A stretch of 64,000 bases of DNA from contig JAFEAF010000001.1 of NCBI GenBank assembly GCA_018266555.1, positions 124,001 through 188,000 on the forward strand, read 5' to 3'. A program made the position numbers and the translations under genes. The DNA comes from Bacteroidota bacterium. GTDB taxonomy: Bacteria; Bacteroidota; Bacteroidia; Chitinophagales; Chitinophagaceae. Every line of letters begins with the position of its first letter. The stretch's first letter is position 1. The notes under the pieces were generated by a model. That model worked only from the letters and a program-made list of their open reading frames with translations. It was not told the origin of the DNA and did not search any database. Of this stretch, positions 1-8,851 are shown piece after piece.

Positions 1-524
1 CCATACATTAGTTTCCTCAAAGGAATAAAATCAGTAACTGGGATTACAATGGAATATAACCGGGCTATGTGCCGGTTTTCCGGTAAGGTGATAACCGCCG
101 CTGAAGTTTTTTCAACAATACGGGTGGCGTCGAAGCATAAGGTATTCCATTTTATCCGCTGTGGGCGGATCATTCCTAAAACAAGGTCAATTTTATTTTG
201 AATAATATATTTAATTGCGATTTCATTCTTGTTCCCGTTTTCTGAATGAAAAAAAATATTTAATCCATTTTTCAACTTGCTTTGAAAAGCGGAAGCTATG
301 TTTTTTAATTTTTGTACTGATTTTTCTTCCTGCCTGTTTTTAGTGAAAGAAAAAATATTTTTAATCTTGGCAAGCGCCTGGCTCTTTACATTCCTGGAAA
401 CACAGTAAAGGAGGTGAATATGGCAGAAATAGGAATTGGCAATTTCTATTCCTTTTTCCACCAATTTATCTGAAGCAACCGAAGAATCAACAGGTATGAG
501 TATATTGTTAAACAATTTGTACAT
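1..524 (-). CDS. Universal stress protein (UspA-like), partial, C-terminus off the left edge
   Basis: An ATG at 524 opens a minus-strand frame that stays open to position 1 (174 complete codons). The N-terminus (MYKLFNNILIPVDSS) has the hydrophobic beta-1 strand followed by the ILIPVD-type start of Usp domains. At about residue 155 a second such strand begins (SIVIPVTDFIP), so the full protein is probably a tandem-Usp protein of about 270-290 residues, common in Bacteroidota. Usp proteins are cytoplasmic nucleotide-binding stress proteins. It lies 79 bases downstream of the sensor kinase on the same strand, so it may be a target or a co-transcribed partner. Moderately sure of the family; the ATP-binding Gly motif would lie beyond the edge. 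Confidence 0.7.
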   Translation of the reverse strand, partial: MYKLFNNILIPVDSSVASDKLVEKGIEIANSYFCHIHLLYCVSRNVKSQALAKIKNIFSFTKNRQEEKSVQKLKNIASAFQSKLKNGLNIFFHSENGNKNEIAIKYIIQNKIDLVLGMIRPQRIKWNTLCFDATRIVEKTSAAVITLPENRHIARLYSIVIPVTDFIPLRKLMY

Positions 525-603
525 AAGTTTAACCGGTAGTTGCAATATAGATTGCCGGCAGCAAGGAGAATAAAATACTTGATTAAAAAACGATTAAAAT
601 TTA

Positions 604-1983
604 TCAGGAGGCGGCCCGGGAGAATAATTCGATATGAAAGCGGGTACCTTGTGCAGGATGGCTGAAGACACTTAAAATCCCGTTATGAAGTTTAATGATA
701 CGTTTTGTTAGTGGAAGGCCGAGACCAAAACCCGGTTTGCCTTGTGCACTGCTGCCCCGGAAGAATGGCTGAAATATTTTTTCAATATCTTCTTCAGCCA
801 GTACATCGCCCTTGTTTACAAAATCTAAAATGATTTTTTTATCAACGAATGAGAGGTCTATATTTATTTTATTATCTTCTGAATATTTACACCCATTCTC
901 AATAATATTTTTGAAAGCGGTATAAAGCAGATCGCTGTTTCCCGGAACGATACATTCGTTTTCATTTTCGGGGAGGTCAGAAAACTGAACATTTATGGAA
1001 TAGCCTGGAAATGTTTTTTTGATATGAGCTACTGTATTCATCAGTACTTCATCAATCCGGACATCGGTGAGTTCAATAGCACCATCACTGCCGGCCCGGG
1101 CAATTTCCAAAAGGCATTTTGTCAACTCCATCATCACATGTACCTCATCTGATACAGATTTTATTATCTTTTCATATTCTTCACTGCTTCTTTTTTGTTG
1201 CAAACCTACTTCTAACTGGCTGCTCATAGAAGTGAGTGGCGTGGACAGTTCATGAGATGCATTTGAAATAAATCTTCTTTGAATTAGAAATGAATCTTCA
1301 AGCCTTTTTAGCAAACTATTGAATGTTTCAGCAAGGGCATTTAATTCATCTTTTTTATTACCCACGCTGATCCTGCCGGAAAGGTTAGTGGAAGAAAGTT
1401 GATTCACGTCTTTTACTATCCGGTTAATAGGTTGCAGGATGATGTCAGAAAAAAGCCAACCTGATAATAGGGAAAGAATAATTCCGGCTGTTGAAATGAT
1501 CCATAAAATAACTTTTAAATTAGAGCTGACATTCTTTCGGTATTCATCAAAGGCAATCGTTACCGTGTAGAAGGGTTGTGAATCTGCCGTATATCGGATC
1601 ATATAAGCATCCCTGGCTCCTTCCGAAAAAAAAAGTTCCCCTTTATTTTTTACTTTTTCGAAAATGGAAGCTGTAGGCGTTGAACTATCTGAAGGATTGT
1701 CGGCAAATTGGTATAGAATCCTATACTGCTTATCATATATGGCAACATATTTATTTCTCAGCGATGCAATGGAACCGGAATCCAGGTTGTTCATCAGATC
1801 CTTGACCATCGTATCCGAAATAGCCCAGATTTTAGCTGTGGAAATAGTACGGTTTTTCAGCCTTTGTTGAAACTGTGATTTATTTTTATTTTCAAGCCTT
1901 TTGTTAATGCTCCAGAATGAAATAATTAATAAAGCACTTACGACAACAGTAAACCACAATGTTATTTTTACCCGTATAGACAT
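604..1983 (-). CDS. Two-component sensor histidine kinase (HAMP, HisKA, HATPase)
   Basis: Membrane sensor kinase of 459 residues. TM1 is at about 8-24, an extracytoplasmic sensor region spans about 25-155, TM2 is at about 157-179 and a HAMP linker at about 180-235. The HisKA box is NASHELSTPLTS with the phospho-acceptor at H244 (the usual R of HELRTP is S here). A HATPase_c domain follows with the N box near IIENGCKYS and a GLGLPLTKRI G box. The response regulator gene ends two bases before this start, so the pair forms an operon and is surely a cognate system. The layout matches CusS/BaeS-type kinases, but the signal cannot be read from the sequence. Confidence 0.93.
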   Translation of the reverse strand: MSIRVKITLWFTVVVSALLIISFWSINKRLENKNKSQFQQRLKNRTISTAKIWAISDTMVKDLMNNLDSGSIASLRNKYVAIYDKQYRILYQFADNPSDSSTPTASIFEKVKNKGELFFSEGARDAYMIRYTADSQPFYTVTIAFDEYRKNVSSNLKVILWIISTAGIILSLLSGWLFSDIILQPINRIVKDVNQLSSTNLSGRISVGNKKDELNALAETFNSLLKRLEDSFLIQRRFISNASHELSTPLTSMSSQLEVGLQQKRSSEEYEKIIKSVSDEVHVMMELTKCLLEIARAGSDGAIELTDVRIDEVLMNTVAHIKKTFPGYSINVQFSDLPENENECIVPGNSDLLYTAFKNIIENGCKYSEDNKINIDLSFVDKKIILDFVNKGDVLAEEDIEKIFQPFFRGSSAQGKPGFGLGLPLTKRIIKLHNGILSVFSHPAQGTRFHIELFSRAAS

Positions 1984-1985
1984 TG

Positions 1986-2672
1986 TTATTCTACTTTCAT
2001 GACATAACCCATACCGACAACTGTGTATAAAAGTTTTACAGGGAAGTTTTTATCAATCTTATTCCTGAGATAATTTACATATACATCTATGACATTGGTT
2101 TTGCTGTCAAAATCAAGTTCCCAGACATGTAAAGCAATATCTGTTCTTGATAAAACACGGTTTTGATTTCTTAGGAAATATTCCAGCAATTGAAATTCCT
2201 TAGCAGTTAATTTTATAAGTTCACCCGACCGGGTCACTTCTTTTGAATCGAGATTCATTTCAAGGTCTGCAAGTGTTAATTTGTTGCCTGGCGACATCCA
2301 ATAAAGTTTTCTCTTGAGCAAAGCCCGGATCCTTGCAAGTAATTCTTTAAACTCAAATGGTTTTACCAGGTAATCGTCAGCGCCGGTATTGAATCCTTCC
2401 AGCTTATCTTCTACAGAACTCATTGCGGTCAGCATCAGTACCAGTATTTGATCATTGGATTTCCTGATTCTTTTGCAAAGCTCATAACCATTGATGCCCG
2501 GTAAATTAATATCGAGAATTACAAGATCATATTCATTGTTATAGAACATCCGAAGCCCCATTTCTCCATCGTATGCTACTGTAGTGGAGAATTTATTCTC
2601 CTGAAGCCCCATGCTCAGAGCATCCGCAACTTTTCTTTCGTCTTCTACCAATAAAATTTTAATTTCTTCCAT
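1986..2672 (-). CDS. OmpR/PhoB-family response regulator
   Basis: DNA-binding response regulator of 228 residues. The receiver domain occupies about 5-118 with the acidic pair in LLVEDE, the phospho-acceptor D54 in VILDINLPG, and the conserved lysine in YLVKPF near residue 104. A winged-helix Trans_reg_C domain spans about 130-226 and ends in the typical YTVVGMGYVM hairpin. It is the first gene of the operon with the kinase directly downstream (2-base gap). Upstream, the minus strand carries TACCTTAG, one mismatch from the Bacteroidota -7 element. Confidence 0.95.
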   Translation of the reverse strand: MEEIKILLVEDERKVADALSMGLQENKFSTTVAYDGEMGLRMFYNNEYDLVILDINLPGINGYELCKRIRKSNDQILVLMLTAMSSVEDKLEGFNTGADDYLVKPFEFKELLARIRALLKRKLYWMSPGNKLTLADLEMNLDSKEVTRSGELIKLTAKEFQLLEYFLRNQNRVLSRTDIALHVWELDFDSKTNVIDVYVNYLRNKIDKNFPVKLLYTVVGMGYVMKVE

Positions 2673-2762
2673 CTATGGTATTTGAATTATCATTAGAAGA
2701 ATTACTTTATACAGCATGAATTGCTAAGGTACAGATAACAGGCGGAACACCCTAACCGCCAC

Positions 2763-2963
2763 TCAATGTGCAGAGGTATCGTTGGCATTATTCCGGGTGG
2801 ATAACACAAGCATGATTATTCCAAAAAGTAAAAAGATACTGCCGCACCATCTGTTTACCGATTGCTCGGTTGCATCACTGAAAAATCCATAGAGCAATAA
2901 CAACACGCCTACAATCAGAAAAAAACACCCAATGACAAAGCGGAGATCAAATAATTTATTCAT
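2763..2963 (-). CDS. Small two-TM membrane protein downstream of the symporter
   Basis: A 66-residue protein with two hydrophobic helices (about 8-27 and 41-57) joined by a short polar loop containing RWCGS, and a polar tail. It begins 10 bases after the symporter stop on the same strand, so it is almost certainly co-transcribed and may be a small partner or stabiliser of the transporter. I do not recognise a named family. Confidence 0.7.
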   Translation of the reverse strand: MNKLFDLRFVIGCFFLIVGVLLLLYGFFSDATEQSVNRWCGSIFLLFGIIMLVLSTRNNANDTSAH

Positions 2964-2973
2964 AAAAATTTAT

Positions 2974-4626
2974 TTAGAAGAAAATAATATTAAATATCAG
3001 GGTGATCAGCAGTACAATGATTCCGAGCCAAAGCGGGTTTTTATACCATACCCTTGTTGGATCTTTTTGTTTCGGAGTAAGGCTATAAACTAAACCAACC
3101 AACTGTTCATTGGGCTTTGGCTTTGTTACCAGGCTTATTAAAGCCGTAACAATAAAGCAAATCGTAAACGCAATCCATGCGATATTGAATGCCTGGCTGG
3201 TTCCTGAATAAAAAGTATGAATGTTAGCGATCCATCCACCTTTTCCTTCGGCTACTGTTAATCCATACGTCAATGCAGCAGCAGAAGTTCCGGATAATAA
3301 TCCCCAGAATGCGCCGTGCCCTGTTGTTCTTTTCCAAAACATACCTAAAAAGAAAGTAGCAAATAACGGAGCATTTACAAAACTGAATACCAGTTGAAGG
3401 AGATCCATTATATTATTGAATTGCCTTGCGAAGTAAGCCGTGGCAATGGAAATCAGTATTCCGGCTACAGTAGTTACTTTTCCAATATAAAAATAATGTT
3501 TTTCGGAAGCATTTTTTTTGATATGGGTTTGATAAATGTCGAATGTCCATACGGTATTGAAGGCTGTTACATTCCCCGCCATTCCCGACATGAAAGAAGC
3601 AATCAACGCTGTGATTCCGACTCCTAATATTCCGCTGGGATATAATTGGGAAAGCATCACCGGAAGAGTCATATTATAATCAGTAGCGCCATTCGCATTT
3701 TTAGGTAACTCAAATCCGGGGAATTGTTTTTGTAATGCCAGGATAATAATGCCCGGCAGAATTACTATGATTGGCATAAAAATTTTAGGAAAGGCTGCAA
3801 TAAGCGGAGTTCGTTGTGCTTCGTTAAGATTACGGGAGATCATAGCCCGTTGCACCACTAAAAAATCAGTACACCAGTAACCGAATGCCAATACAAATCC
3901 TAAACCGAATACCAGGCTGAATGCATCCACACCCATTGGATTATGTGCGGCGTTTTCCATTCCTTTCCATAAATGCAATTTCACATTATCCACGTTGTGC
4001 ATGATACCTTCCCAGCCACCGGCTTTATGAAGCCCGATAAAAACCAAAGGGGCAATGCCCAATACAATTAAAAAGAATTGAAGTACTTCATTGTAAACCG
4101 CACTGGTTAATCCTCCAAGAAACGTATAAATTAAAACGATGCCGGCAGCCAGCCAAACAGAAAGATTGAAATCCCATCCTAAGATTGTTTGCATTAACAT
4201 CGCTAAGGCATACAAAGAAATCCCCGAAGAGAAAACAGTCATTACGGCAAAACTCAGGGCATTGAATGTCCTGGTTTTCTCATCATAGCGTAGTTTCAAA
4301 AATTCCGGAACACTTCGGGCTTTACTTCCATAATAAAATGGCATCATAAATACACCAAGAAATACCATAGCAATGGCGGCACCGAGCCAATAATAGTGTG
4401 CCGTATAAAATCCATATTTAGACCCGCTGGCAGCCATGCCCAATACTTCCTGTGCGCCGAGGTTGGCAGAGATGAAAGCAAGGCTGGTGATCCAGAGAGG
4501 AATACTCCGGTTGCTCATTAAAAAATCATTTCCGGTCTTGATTTTCTTTTTTAATACAAAACCTACACCTACTACAAAAATGAAATACAAGGCTATAATT
4601 CCATAATCTATAAAGTGTAAATGCAT
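2974..4626 (-). CDS. Sodium/solute symporter (SSS family), sugar-type
   Basis: Integral inner-membrane symporter of 550 residues with about 14 hydrophobic segments and the SSS signature regions (AFISANLGAQEVLGMAAS in TM2; a GLTSAVYNEVLQF segment; MSGMAGNVTAFNTVW). The SGLT-like length and GAQE..G motif fit sodium-coupled sugar uptake. It closes the polysaccharide locus after the GH53 gene (87 bases between stop and start), so it probably imports a released mono- or disaccharide. The exact substrate is not readable. Start ATG at 4626 gives the typical short periplasmic N-terminus. Confidence 0.88.
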   Translation of the reverse strand: MHLHFIDYGIIALYFIFVVGVGFVLKKKIKTGNDFLMSNRSIPLWITSLAFISANLGAQEVLGMAASGSKYGFYTAHYYWLGAAIAMVFLGVFMMPFYYGSKARSVPEFLKLRYDEKTRTFNALSFAVMTVFSSGISLYALAMLMQTILGWDFNLSVWLAAGIVLIYTFLGGLTSAVYNEVLQFFLIVLGIAPLVFIGLHKAGGWEGIMHNVDNVKLHLWKGMENAAHNPMGVDAFSLVFGLGFVLAFGYWCTDFLVVQRAMISRNLNEAQRTPLIAAFPKIFMPIIVILPGIIILALQKQFPGFELPKNANGATDYNMTLPVMLSQLYPSGILGVGITALIASFMSGMAGNVTAFNTVWTFDIYQTHIKKNASEKHYFYIGKVTTVAGILISIATAYFARQFNNIMDLLQLVFSFVNAPLFATFFLGMFWKRTTGHGAFWGLLSGTSAAALTYGLTVAEGKGGWIANIHTFYSGTSQAFNIAWIAFTICFIVTALISLVTKPKPNEQLVGLVYSLTPKQKDPTRVWYKNPLWLGIIVLLITLIFNIIFF

Positions 4627-4712
4627 AAGCAGATTTTTGTTGTGAAGCTATTGACTATTTATTTTCTAAATATACTTTATTAAATCCTCAAGTGTATATT
4701 TCAGTAAAAAAA

Positions 4713-5753
4713 TCAATTAAAAGCATTTAAAGCAATGGTTGGCTTTCCGTTATTATCAAAAGCCCCCAATGTGTATCCTTGCCAGTTATTATAACTTTCC
4801 GGTTCCCAGTAAAAAACGCCTAATCCCCTATTATTAGGAACTGATTTTGTTTTAGCTATCAGATCACTTATGAATGATTGACAGGTTGAAGCCTGGTCCC
4901 AACTCATACCTATTTCGCAAATCATTACATCTTTATTGTAACGGGCTACCATATCGTTCATATTCGACAGGCATTGCGTATTCAATGTGGACCAATTAGC
5001 TGTAGTTGGATATAAGGACATTCCAATGATATCCCATTTGGCTCCATTGGATTTTAGGCCATCAAATATCCATCTGAATAAACTGTTGTCATAACCATTG
5101 GAAATATGCACGATCACTTTTATGGAAGTGTCAACCGATTTTACTGCGTTGTAGCCTGAATTCACCAGTGCAGCAAAGTTGCTCATATTTACAGAAGCCT
5201 TCCCATCGGGCCATAACATTCCATCATTGGTTTCATTTCCTACCTGCACCCATGTGGGCGTTATACCGTTTGATTTTAAAGTATTCAATACATCAGCAGT
5301 ATAATTATAAACCGAGGTTTGTAAAATGACAAAATCTTGTCCGGCCCATGCGGCAGGTTTTATTTGATGTCCGGGGTCTGCCCATGTATCGCTATAATGA
5401 AAGTCAATCATGATTTTAAGACCAAGATTTTTTGCACGAACCGCTTTTGCAACTACATCTGATTTATTGCACCAGCCATCGGATGGATTTACAAAAACCC
5501 TCAGGCGGATTGCATTCATACCAAGGTTTTTCAGAATCAACATGCAATCCTGCTCCGTACCTGAACTATTATAAAACTTAATTCCGTTAACTTCCATTTG
5601 AGTCAGCCAACTTACATCGGCTCCCTTAGCAAAAAAAGTATTCCCGGGAGGCTGAGGAGGATTTGGTGGGGGAGTAGTAGAATCATTTTTTTTACATGTG
5701 GCAACTGCAAAAACGCTGAATAATAAAATCAATGTCGTTTGGAATAATCTCAT
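4713..5753 (-). CDS. GH53 endo-beta-1,4-galactanase, lipoprotein
   Basis: Arabinogalactan endo-beta-1,4-galactanase family enzyme that cleaves beta-1,4-galactan chains. I place the start at ATG 5753 (346 residues), giving a lipoprotein signal with a VATC lipobox (C20), then a Pro-rich linker (28-37) and the (beta/alpha)8 domain beginning FAKGADVSWL. GH53 catalytic glutamates are visible: acid/base E174 in VQVGNETNDG and nucleophile E280 in VMICEIGMSW. The longer frame from 5825 would translate through a terminator hairpin and lacks a signal. It is probably surface- or outer-membrane-anchored. It follows the SusE/F-like gene, separated by that hairpin. Confidence 0.92.
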   Translation of the reverse strand: MRLFQTTLILLFSVFAVATCKKNDSTTPPPNPPQPPGNTFFAKGADVSWLTQMEVNGIKFYNSSGTEQDCMLILKNLGMNAIRLRVFVNPSDGWCNKSDVVAKAVRAKNLGLKIMIDFHYSDTWADPGHQIKPAAWAGQDFVILQTSVYNYTADVLNTLKSNGITPTWVQVGNETNDGMLWPDGKASVNMSNFAALVNSGYNAVKSVDTSIKVIVHISNGYDNSLFRWIFDGLKSNGAKWDIIGMSLYPTTANWSTLNTQCLSNMNDMVARYNKDVMICEIGMSWDQASTCQSFISDLIAKTKSVPNNRGLGVFYWEPESYNNWQGYTLGAFDNNGKPTIALNAFN

Positions 5754-5800
5754 CAGAATAAAAATGGGGATAATTATTATTTCACAAGGTAAGCATTGAA

Positions 5801-5832
5801 AAAAAAGGTTGCCATTCGCCGGCAACCTTTTT
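5801..5832 (-). terminator. Intrinsic terminator/attenuator hairpin inside the polysaccharide operon
   Basis: A perfect 12-bp inverted repeat (5802-5813 with 5821-5832) around a 7-base loop. On the minus strand the GC core GGTTGCC/GGCAACC is followed by a T-rich run. It lies between the stop of the quadruple-repeat lipoprotein (5850) and the start of GH53 (5753), so it should end or reduce transcription before GH53 and the symporter, or act as a 3' stabiliser for the upstream message. Confidence 0.8.
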
Positions 5833-5849
5833 GAATATTTATTTATTCA

Positions 5850-7165
5850 TTATTGAACCTTATATGTCATACTCACAAAGCTGACCGTAATGGTGTACGT
5901 GCCGCTCGTTGATGGAGCAGGTGTATTGGAACCGGGTACAGCACCATCAATCAGTAGTGGGCTTCCATTGATTGACATTCCGTTTGTTGCACCTCCATAT
6001 TTATGTGACCAGTCCCCATTCACAGGCAGGAATAAATAACTACCTCCACTATTTAATGCAAGAGAGAGTTGAAATACTCCCGGAGTTACCTGGGTGAATT
6101 GTTGAGATGGCAGAGGAACTGGGTTGGCCCAACCGCCGGGGGTGGCATCACCTACAATAAATAAATTGGAGGGAACCGGCGTGACAGTATATGTGTTGGT
6201 AATAAAGTTTACAACAATGCTATACAAACCTGATGTTGCCGGTGCAGGAGTGTTCGAACCCGGTACAGCACCGTCGGCAAGTAAAGTTCCACCACCGGAA
6301 GCTGTTCCATCTGTGGCACCCCCAAACTTATGCCCCCAGTCGCCATTTACAGGTAGTAATAAATAGGAGCCACCTGCGGTAAGATTGAGCACAATACCAA
6401 ATGTAAAGCTATTGATTTGTGTAAATTGTTGTGATGGTAAAGGAACTGGATTGCTCCAACCACCGGGTGTGGCATCACCTACAATATACAAATTGGTGGG
6501 TAATGGTTTAACAGTATAAGAATTAGTGGCAAAATTTACTACGATGCTATACAAGCCTGATGTTCCCGGTGAAGGTGTATTTGAGCCTGGTACATCACCA
6601 TCAGCAAGTAAGACACCGGGTGAAGATGTTCCATCGGTAGCACCACCATATTTATGGCTCCAGTCTCCATTTACAGGAAGTAATAAAAATGATTTAGCTG
6701 CGGTAAGATTTACTGCAATGGCAAAAGTGAAATTGTCAATTTTTGTGAATTGTTGTGATGGTGTAGGAACGGGATTGCTCCAGCCGCCCGGAGTTGCATC
6801 ACCAACTATATAAAGATTTGTTGGTAGTGTTTGTTGTGTTACCGTATAGGTATTTGTTTGAAAGTTTACTACGATTTTATAAACACCCGTAGTAGCCGGC
6901 GCTGGTGTATTGGAACCCGGCACGGCTCCATCTTTCAATAATGTACCTCCGCCCGAAGCGGTGCCATCTGTTGCACCACCATATTTATGGCTCCAGTCTC
7001 CATTTACCGGAAGGAATACATAACTTTTTCCGGCTGTAAGACCAATTGTAATGCTGTATGAATAAGCATCTACTTTTTTGAATTGCTGTGATGGGGTTGG
7101 AACAGGATTATTCCAACCGCCCGGAGTAGCATCACCTACAATATATAAGTTAGGAGGCACAGGTG
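5850..7165 (-). repeat. Four tandem ~324-343 bp direct repeats coding SusF-like binding domains
   Basis: The codons for the GDATPGGW motif recur at about 6145, 6472, 6796 and 7139 on the plus-strand scale, giving spacings of 327, 324 and 343 bases. A fifth, more diverged single copy occurs in the neighbouring gene near 8301. The copies stay in frame and differ by substitutions and small indels. Confidence 0.85.
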
Positions 7166-7973
7166 AAAAAGTTCCGATTGATACATTGACAACATTTGAA
7201 TATGCAATTGCCCCACTGGCAGTTACTGCTTTCACACGGTATTCAACCGTTCCTGTGTTTCCGATGGGAATACCGGAAGTAAGTGCAGTTGTATTCATAT
7301 CATCCTGTGTCAATGAAAGACTGTAAACAAAAACACCTCCTGCAAGTTCTTGTGGTGCAACAAATTTTTTACCGGCTGAATCGTATTGAATGCTGTATGT
7401 AATATTTCCAGTATAACCGGGAAATGCAGCAGACCATGAAAAAGTATTGGAATGATTTGCTGATGTGGATGCGGACCCGGTAACGCTGGTTTTTTCTGTA
7501 CTCAGGTTGGAAGGATCACTATATGGAGTCACTGAAATCTGTATAACGTTTGAAACATATTTTTCATTATTGTTTAGATAAGAAGAAGTAACCCTTACAT
7601 CCAGTTTAACCGGCACTCCAACTGCATATCCGTAGTTTAGCAGGATAGTGTTCAGGTCTCTGCCAGTATATGTTGTGTTCAAACTTTTCGTAACTGTTTT
7701 TGTCACTTCCTTTGAAAAATTTCTGCCGGTAGAATCAATTTCCACGATATACTTCATATTGCTAGAATCCGTAGCATAATTGGGAAACGTCCAATTTAAA
7801 GTAAGAAGAGCTGTACTGGAATCAATAACCTTTGGAGTAAGGATGGTTGTTGAAGCTGATAATGTAACAGCATTGCCTTTGCCATAGTAGTGGAGATTGT
7901 CCACCTTGTCGCAGGCTGCAATAACATAAGCTAGGCTTGTTACGATCAGGGTGTATTTAAATATTTTTCTCAT
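5850..7973 (-). CDS. SusE/SusF-like outer-membrane glycan-binding lipoprotein with four tandem repeats
   Basis: A 707-residue lipoprotein (lipobox AAC, C21). The N-terminal ~150 residues resemble a SusE-type Ig-like domain (TLSAST..L.W..P..Y.IEID), then a second Ig-like segment to about 270. The C-terminal part is four tandem copies of about 107-114 residues, each opening with NLYIVGDATPGGW and carrying FLPVNGDWSHKYGGAT and DGAVPGSNTPAP cores, as in SusE/SusF carbohydrate-binding domains. Exposed Trp residues likely bind glycan at the cell surface. It follows the shorter SusE-like gene (20-base gap). The repeats are alike but diverged, so they are real expansion rather than an assembly error. 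Confidence 0.88.
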   Translation of the reverse strand: MRKIFKYTLIVTSLAYVIAACDKVDNLHYYGKGNAVTLSASTTILTPKVIDSSTALLTLNWTFPNYATDSSNMKYIVEIDSTGRNFSKEVTKTVTKSLNTTYTGRDLNTILLNYGYAVGVPVKLDVRVTSSYLNNNEKYVSNVIQISVTPYSDPSNLSTEKTSVTGSASTSANHSNTFSWSAAFPGYTGNITYSIQYDSAGKKFVAPQELAGGVFVYSLSLTQDDMNTTALTSGIPIGNTGTVEYRVKAVTASGAIAYSNVVNVSIGTFSPVPPNLYIVGDATPGGWNNPVPTPSQQFKKVDAYSYSITIGLTAGKSYVFLPVNGDWSHKYGGATDGTASGGGTLLKDGAVPGSNTPAPATTGVYKIVVNFQTNTYTVTQQTLPTNLYIVGDATPGGWSNPVPTPSQQFTKIDNFTFAIAVNLTAAKSFLLLPVNGDWSHKYGGATDGTSSPGVLLADGDVPGSNTPSPGTSGLYSIVVNFATNSYTVKPLPTNLYIVGDATPGGWSNPVPLPSQQFTQINSFTFGIVLNLTAGGSYLLLPVNGDWGHKFGGATDGTASGGGTLLADGAVPGSNTPAPATSGLYSIVVNFITNTYTVTPVPSNLFIVGDATPGGWANPVPLPSQQFTQVTPGVFQLSLALNSGGSYLFLPVNGDWSHKYGGATNGMSINGSPLLIDGAVPGSNTPAPSTSGTYTITVSFVSMTYKVQ

Positions 7974-7993
7974 AAAATAATATTAGGAGTGAA

Positions 7994-8833
7994 TTATTGT
8001 TTGGTTAGGGTTACTTTTCCTTTTTGGAAGTCCACGACGATAAGATATGTCCCGCTGGCTAATGGCGCTCTTACATTTCCTCCATTCGGGAACAAATCAT
8101 AATTCAATGTAGATGGATCTCCGGAAGGTTGTTCGGTAGCAATACTCCATTGCTTATCGGCATCCCAGGAACCATTTACTGATAAAAGTTTATATTCCTT
8201 GTCACCGGTTATTGGAATAGTAATCTGGAACATCGTTGTACTTAATTTTGTGAATTGTTGTGATGGAACGGGAACCGGGTTATTCCATCCTCCCGGTGTT
8301 GCATCACCAACGATAAATAAATTACCACTTGCCGGTGGAGTAATTTTTGGCGGAGGTGCAAAAGGAATTACTCCGGTAAATTTTAAAACATTTGATACTA
8401 CCGGAATTGCACCACCAATACTTGCAGTCACTCTCATTTCTATATTATGAGGGTTGCCAACTGACAGCCCCATTTGGTTGGATAGATAACTGCTAAGCTG
8501 GCTTTGAGAAATAACAAAACTCAGATCGCCGCTAAGTGAAATGATTATCCGGGCTGGGTTGGTGAAGTTTGCGCCGGTGGTATCTATTTCCAGATTATAG
8601 TTTACATTCTGTGAACTGACACCTGTTGTAAACATATAATCCGGGTTAGTCCAGGTTAACATTGTTGCTACCTGGCTCCCATTTGCAAATGAAAGGGGGA
8701 TAGTGCCGGTTACTGTACTGGTTAAAACCGGAGCTTTACTGCTTACATAATAGTCTTTATCTTCTTCCTTTTTGCAGGAAAAAATACCCAGCAGTAGAAT
8801 GAATGATAACAATAAGTGAAATATTTTTTTCAT
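7994..8833 (-). CDS. SusE-like outer-membrane lipoprotein with one binding repeat
   Basis: A 279-residue lipoprotein (signal ending GIFSC, C20; then KKEEDKDYY). Residues about 25-160 form a SusE-type Ig-like domain (PVLTSTVTGTIPLS; MLTWTNPDYMF; NLEIDTTG). A Pro-rich linker (FAPPPKITPPAS) leads to a single C-terminal repeat starting NLFIVGDATPGGW, homologous to the four repeats of the next gene but with a different loop (VNGSWDADKQW). It lies 18 bases after SusD and probably sits beside the SusCD complex as a glycan-capture protein. Confidence 0.87.
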   Translation of the reverse strand: MKKIFHLLLSFILLLGIFSCKKEEDKDYYVSSKAPVLTSTVTGTIPLSFANGSQVATMLTWTNPDYMFTTGVSSQNVNYNLEIDTTGANFTNPARIIISLSGDLSFVISQSQLSSYLSNQMGLSVGNPHNIEMRVTASIGGAIPVVSNVLKFTGVIPFAPPPKITPPASGNLFIVGDATPGGWNNPVPVPSQQFTKLSTTMFQITIPITGDKEYKLLSVNGSWDADKQWSIATEQPSGDPSTLNYDLFPNGGNVRAPLASGTYLIVVDFQKGKVTLTKQ

Positions 8834-8851
8834 AAAAAGTTATTTTTAGTT

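Noticed and set aside
5754-5825. N-terminal extension of the GH53 frame
   Set aside because: It would be translated through a terminator hairpin and hides the lipoprotein signal that begins at the internal ATG 5753.
5850-7165. Repeats as a possible assembly artefact
   Set aside because: The copies differ by many substitutions and small in-frame indels, which a misassembly would not produce.
6124-7326. Three plus-strand frames of 80-95 codons over the SusF-like repeats
   Set aside because: They recur at the same place in each repeat and are antisense shadows of the repeated coding sequence.
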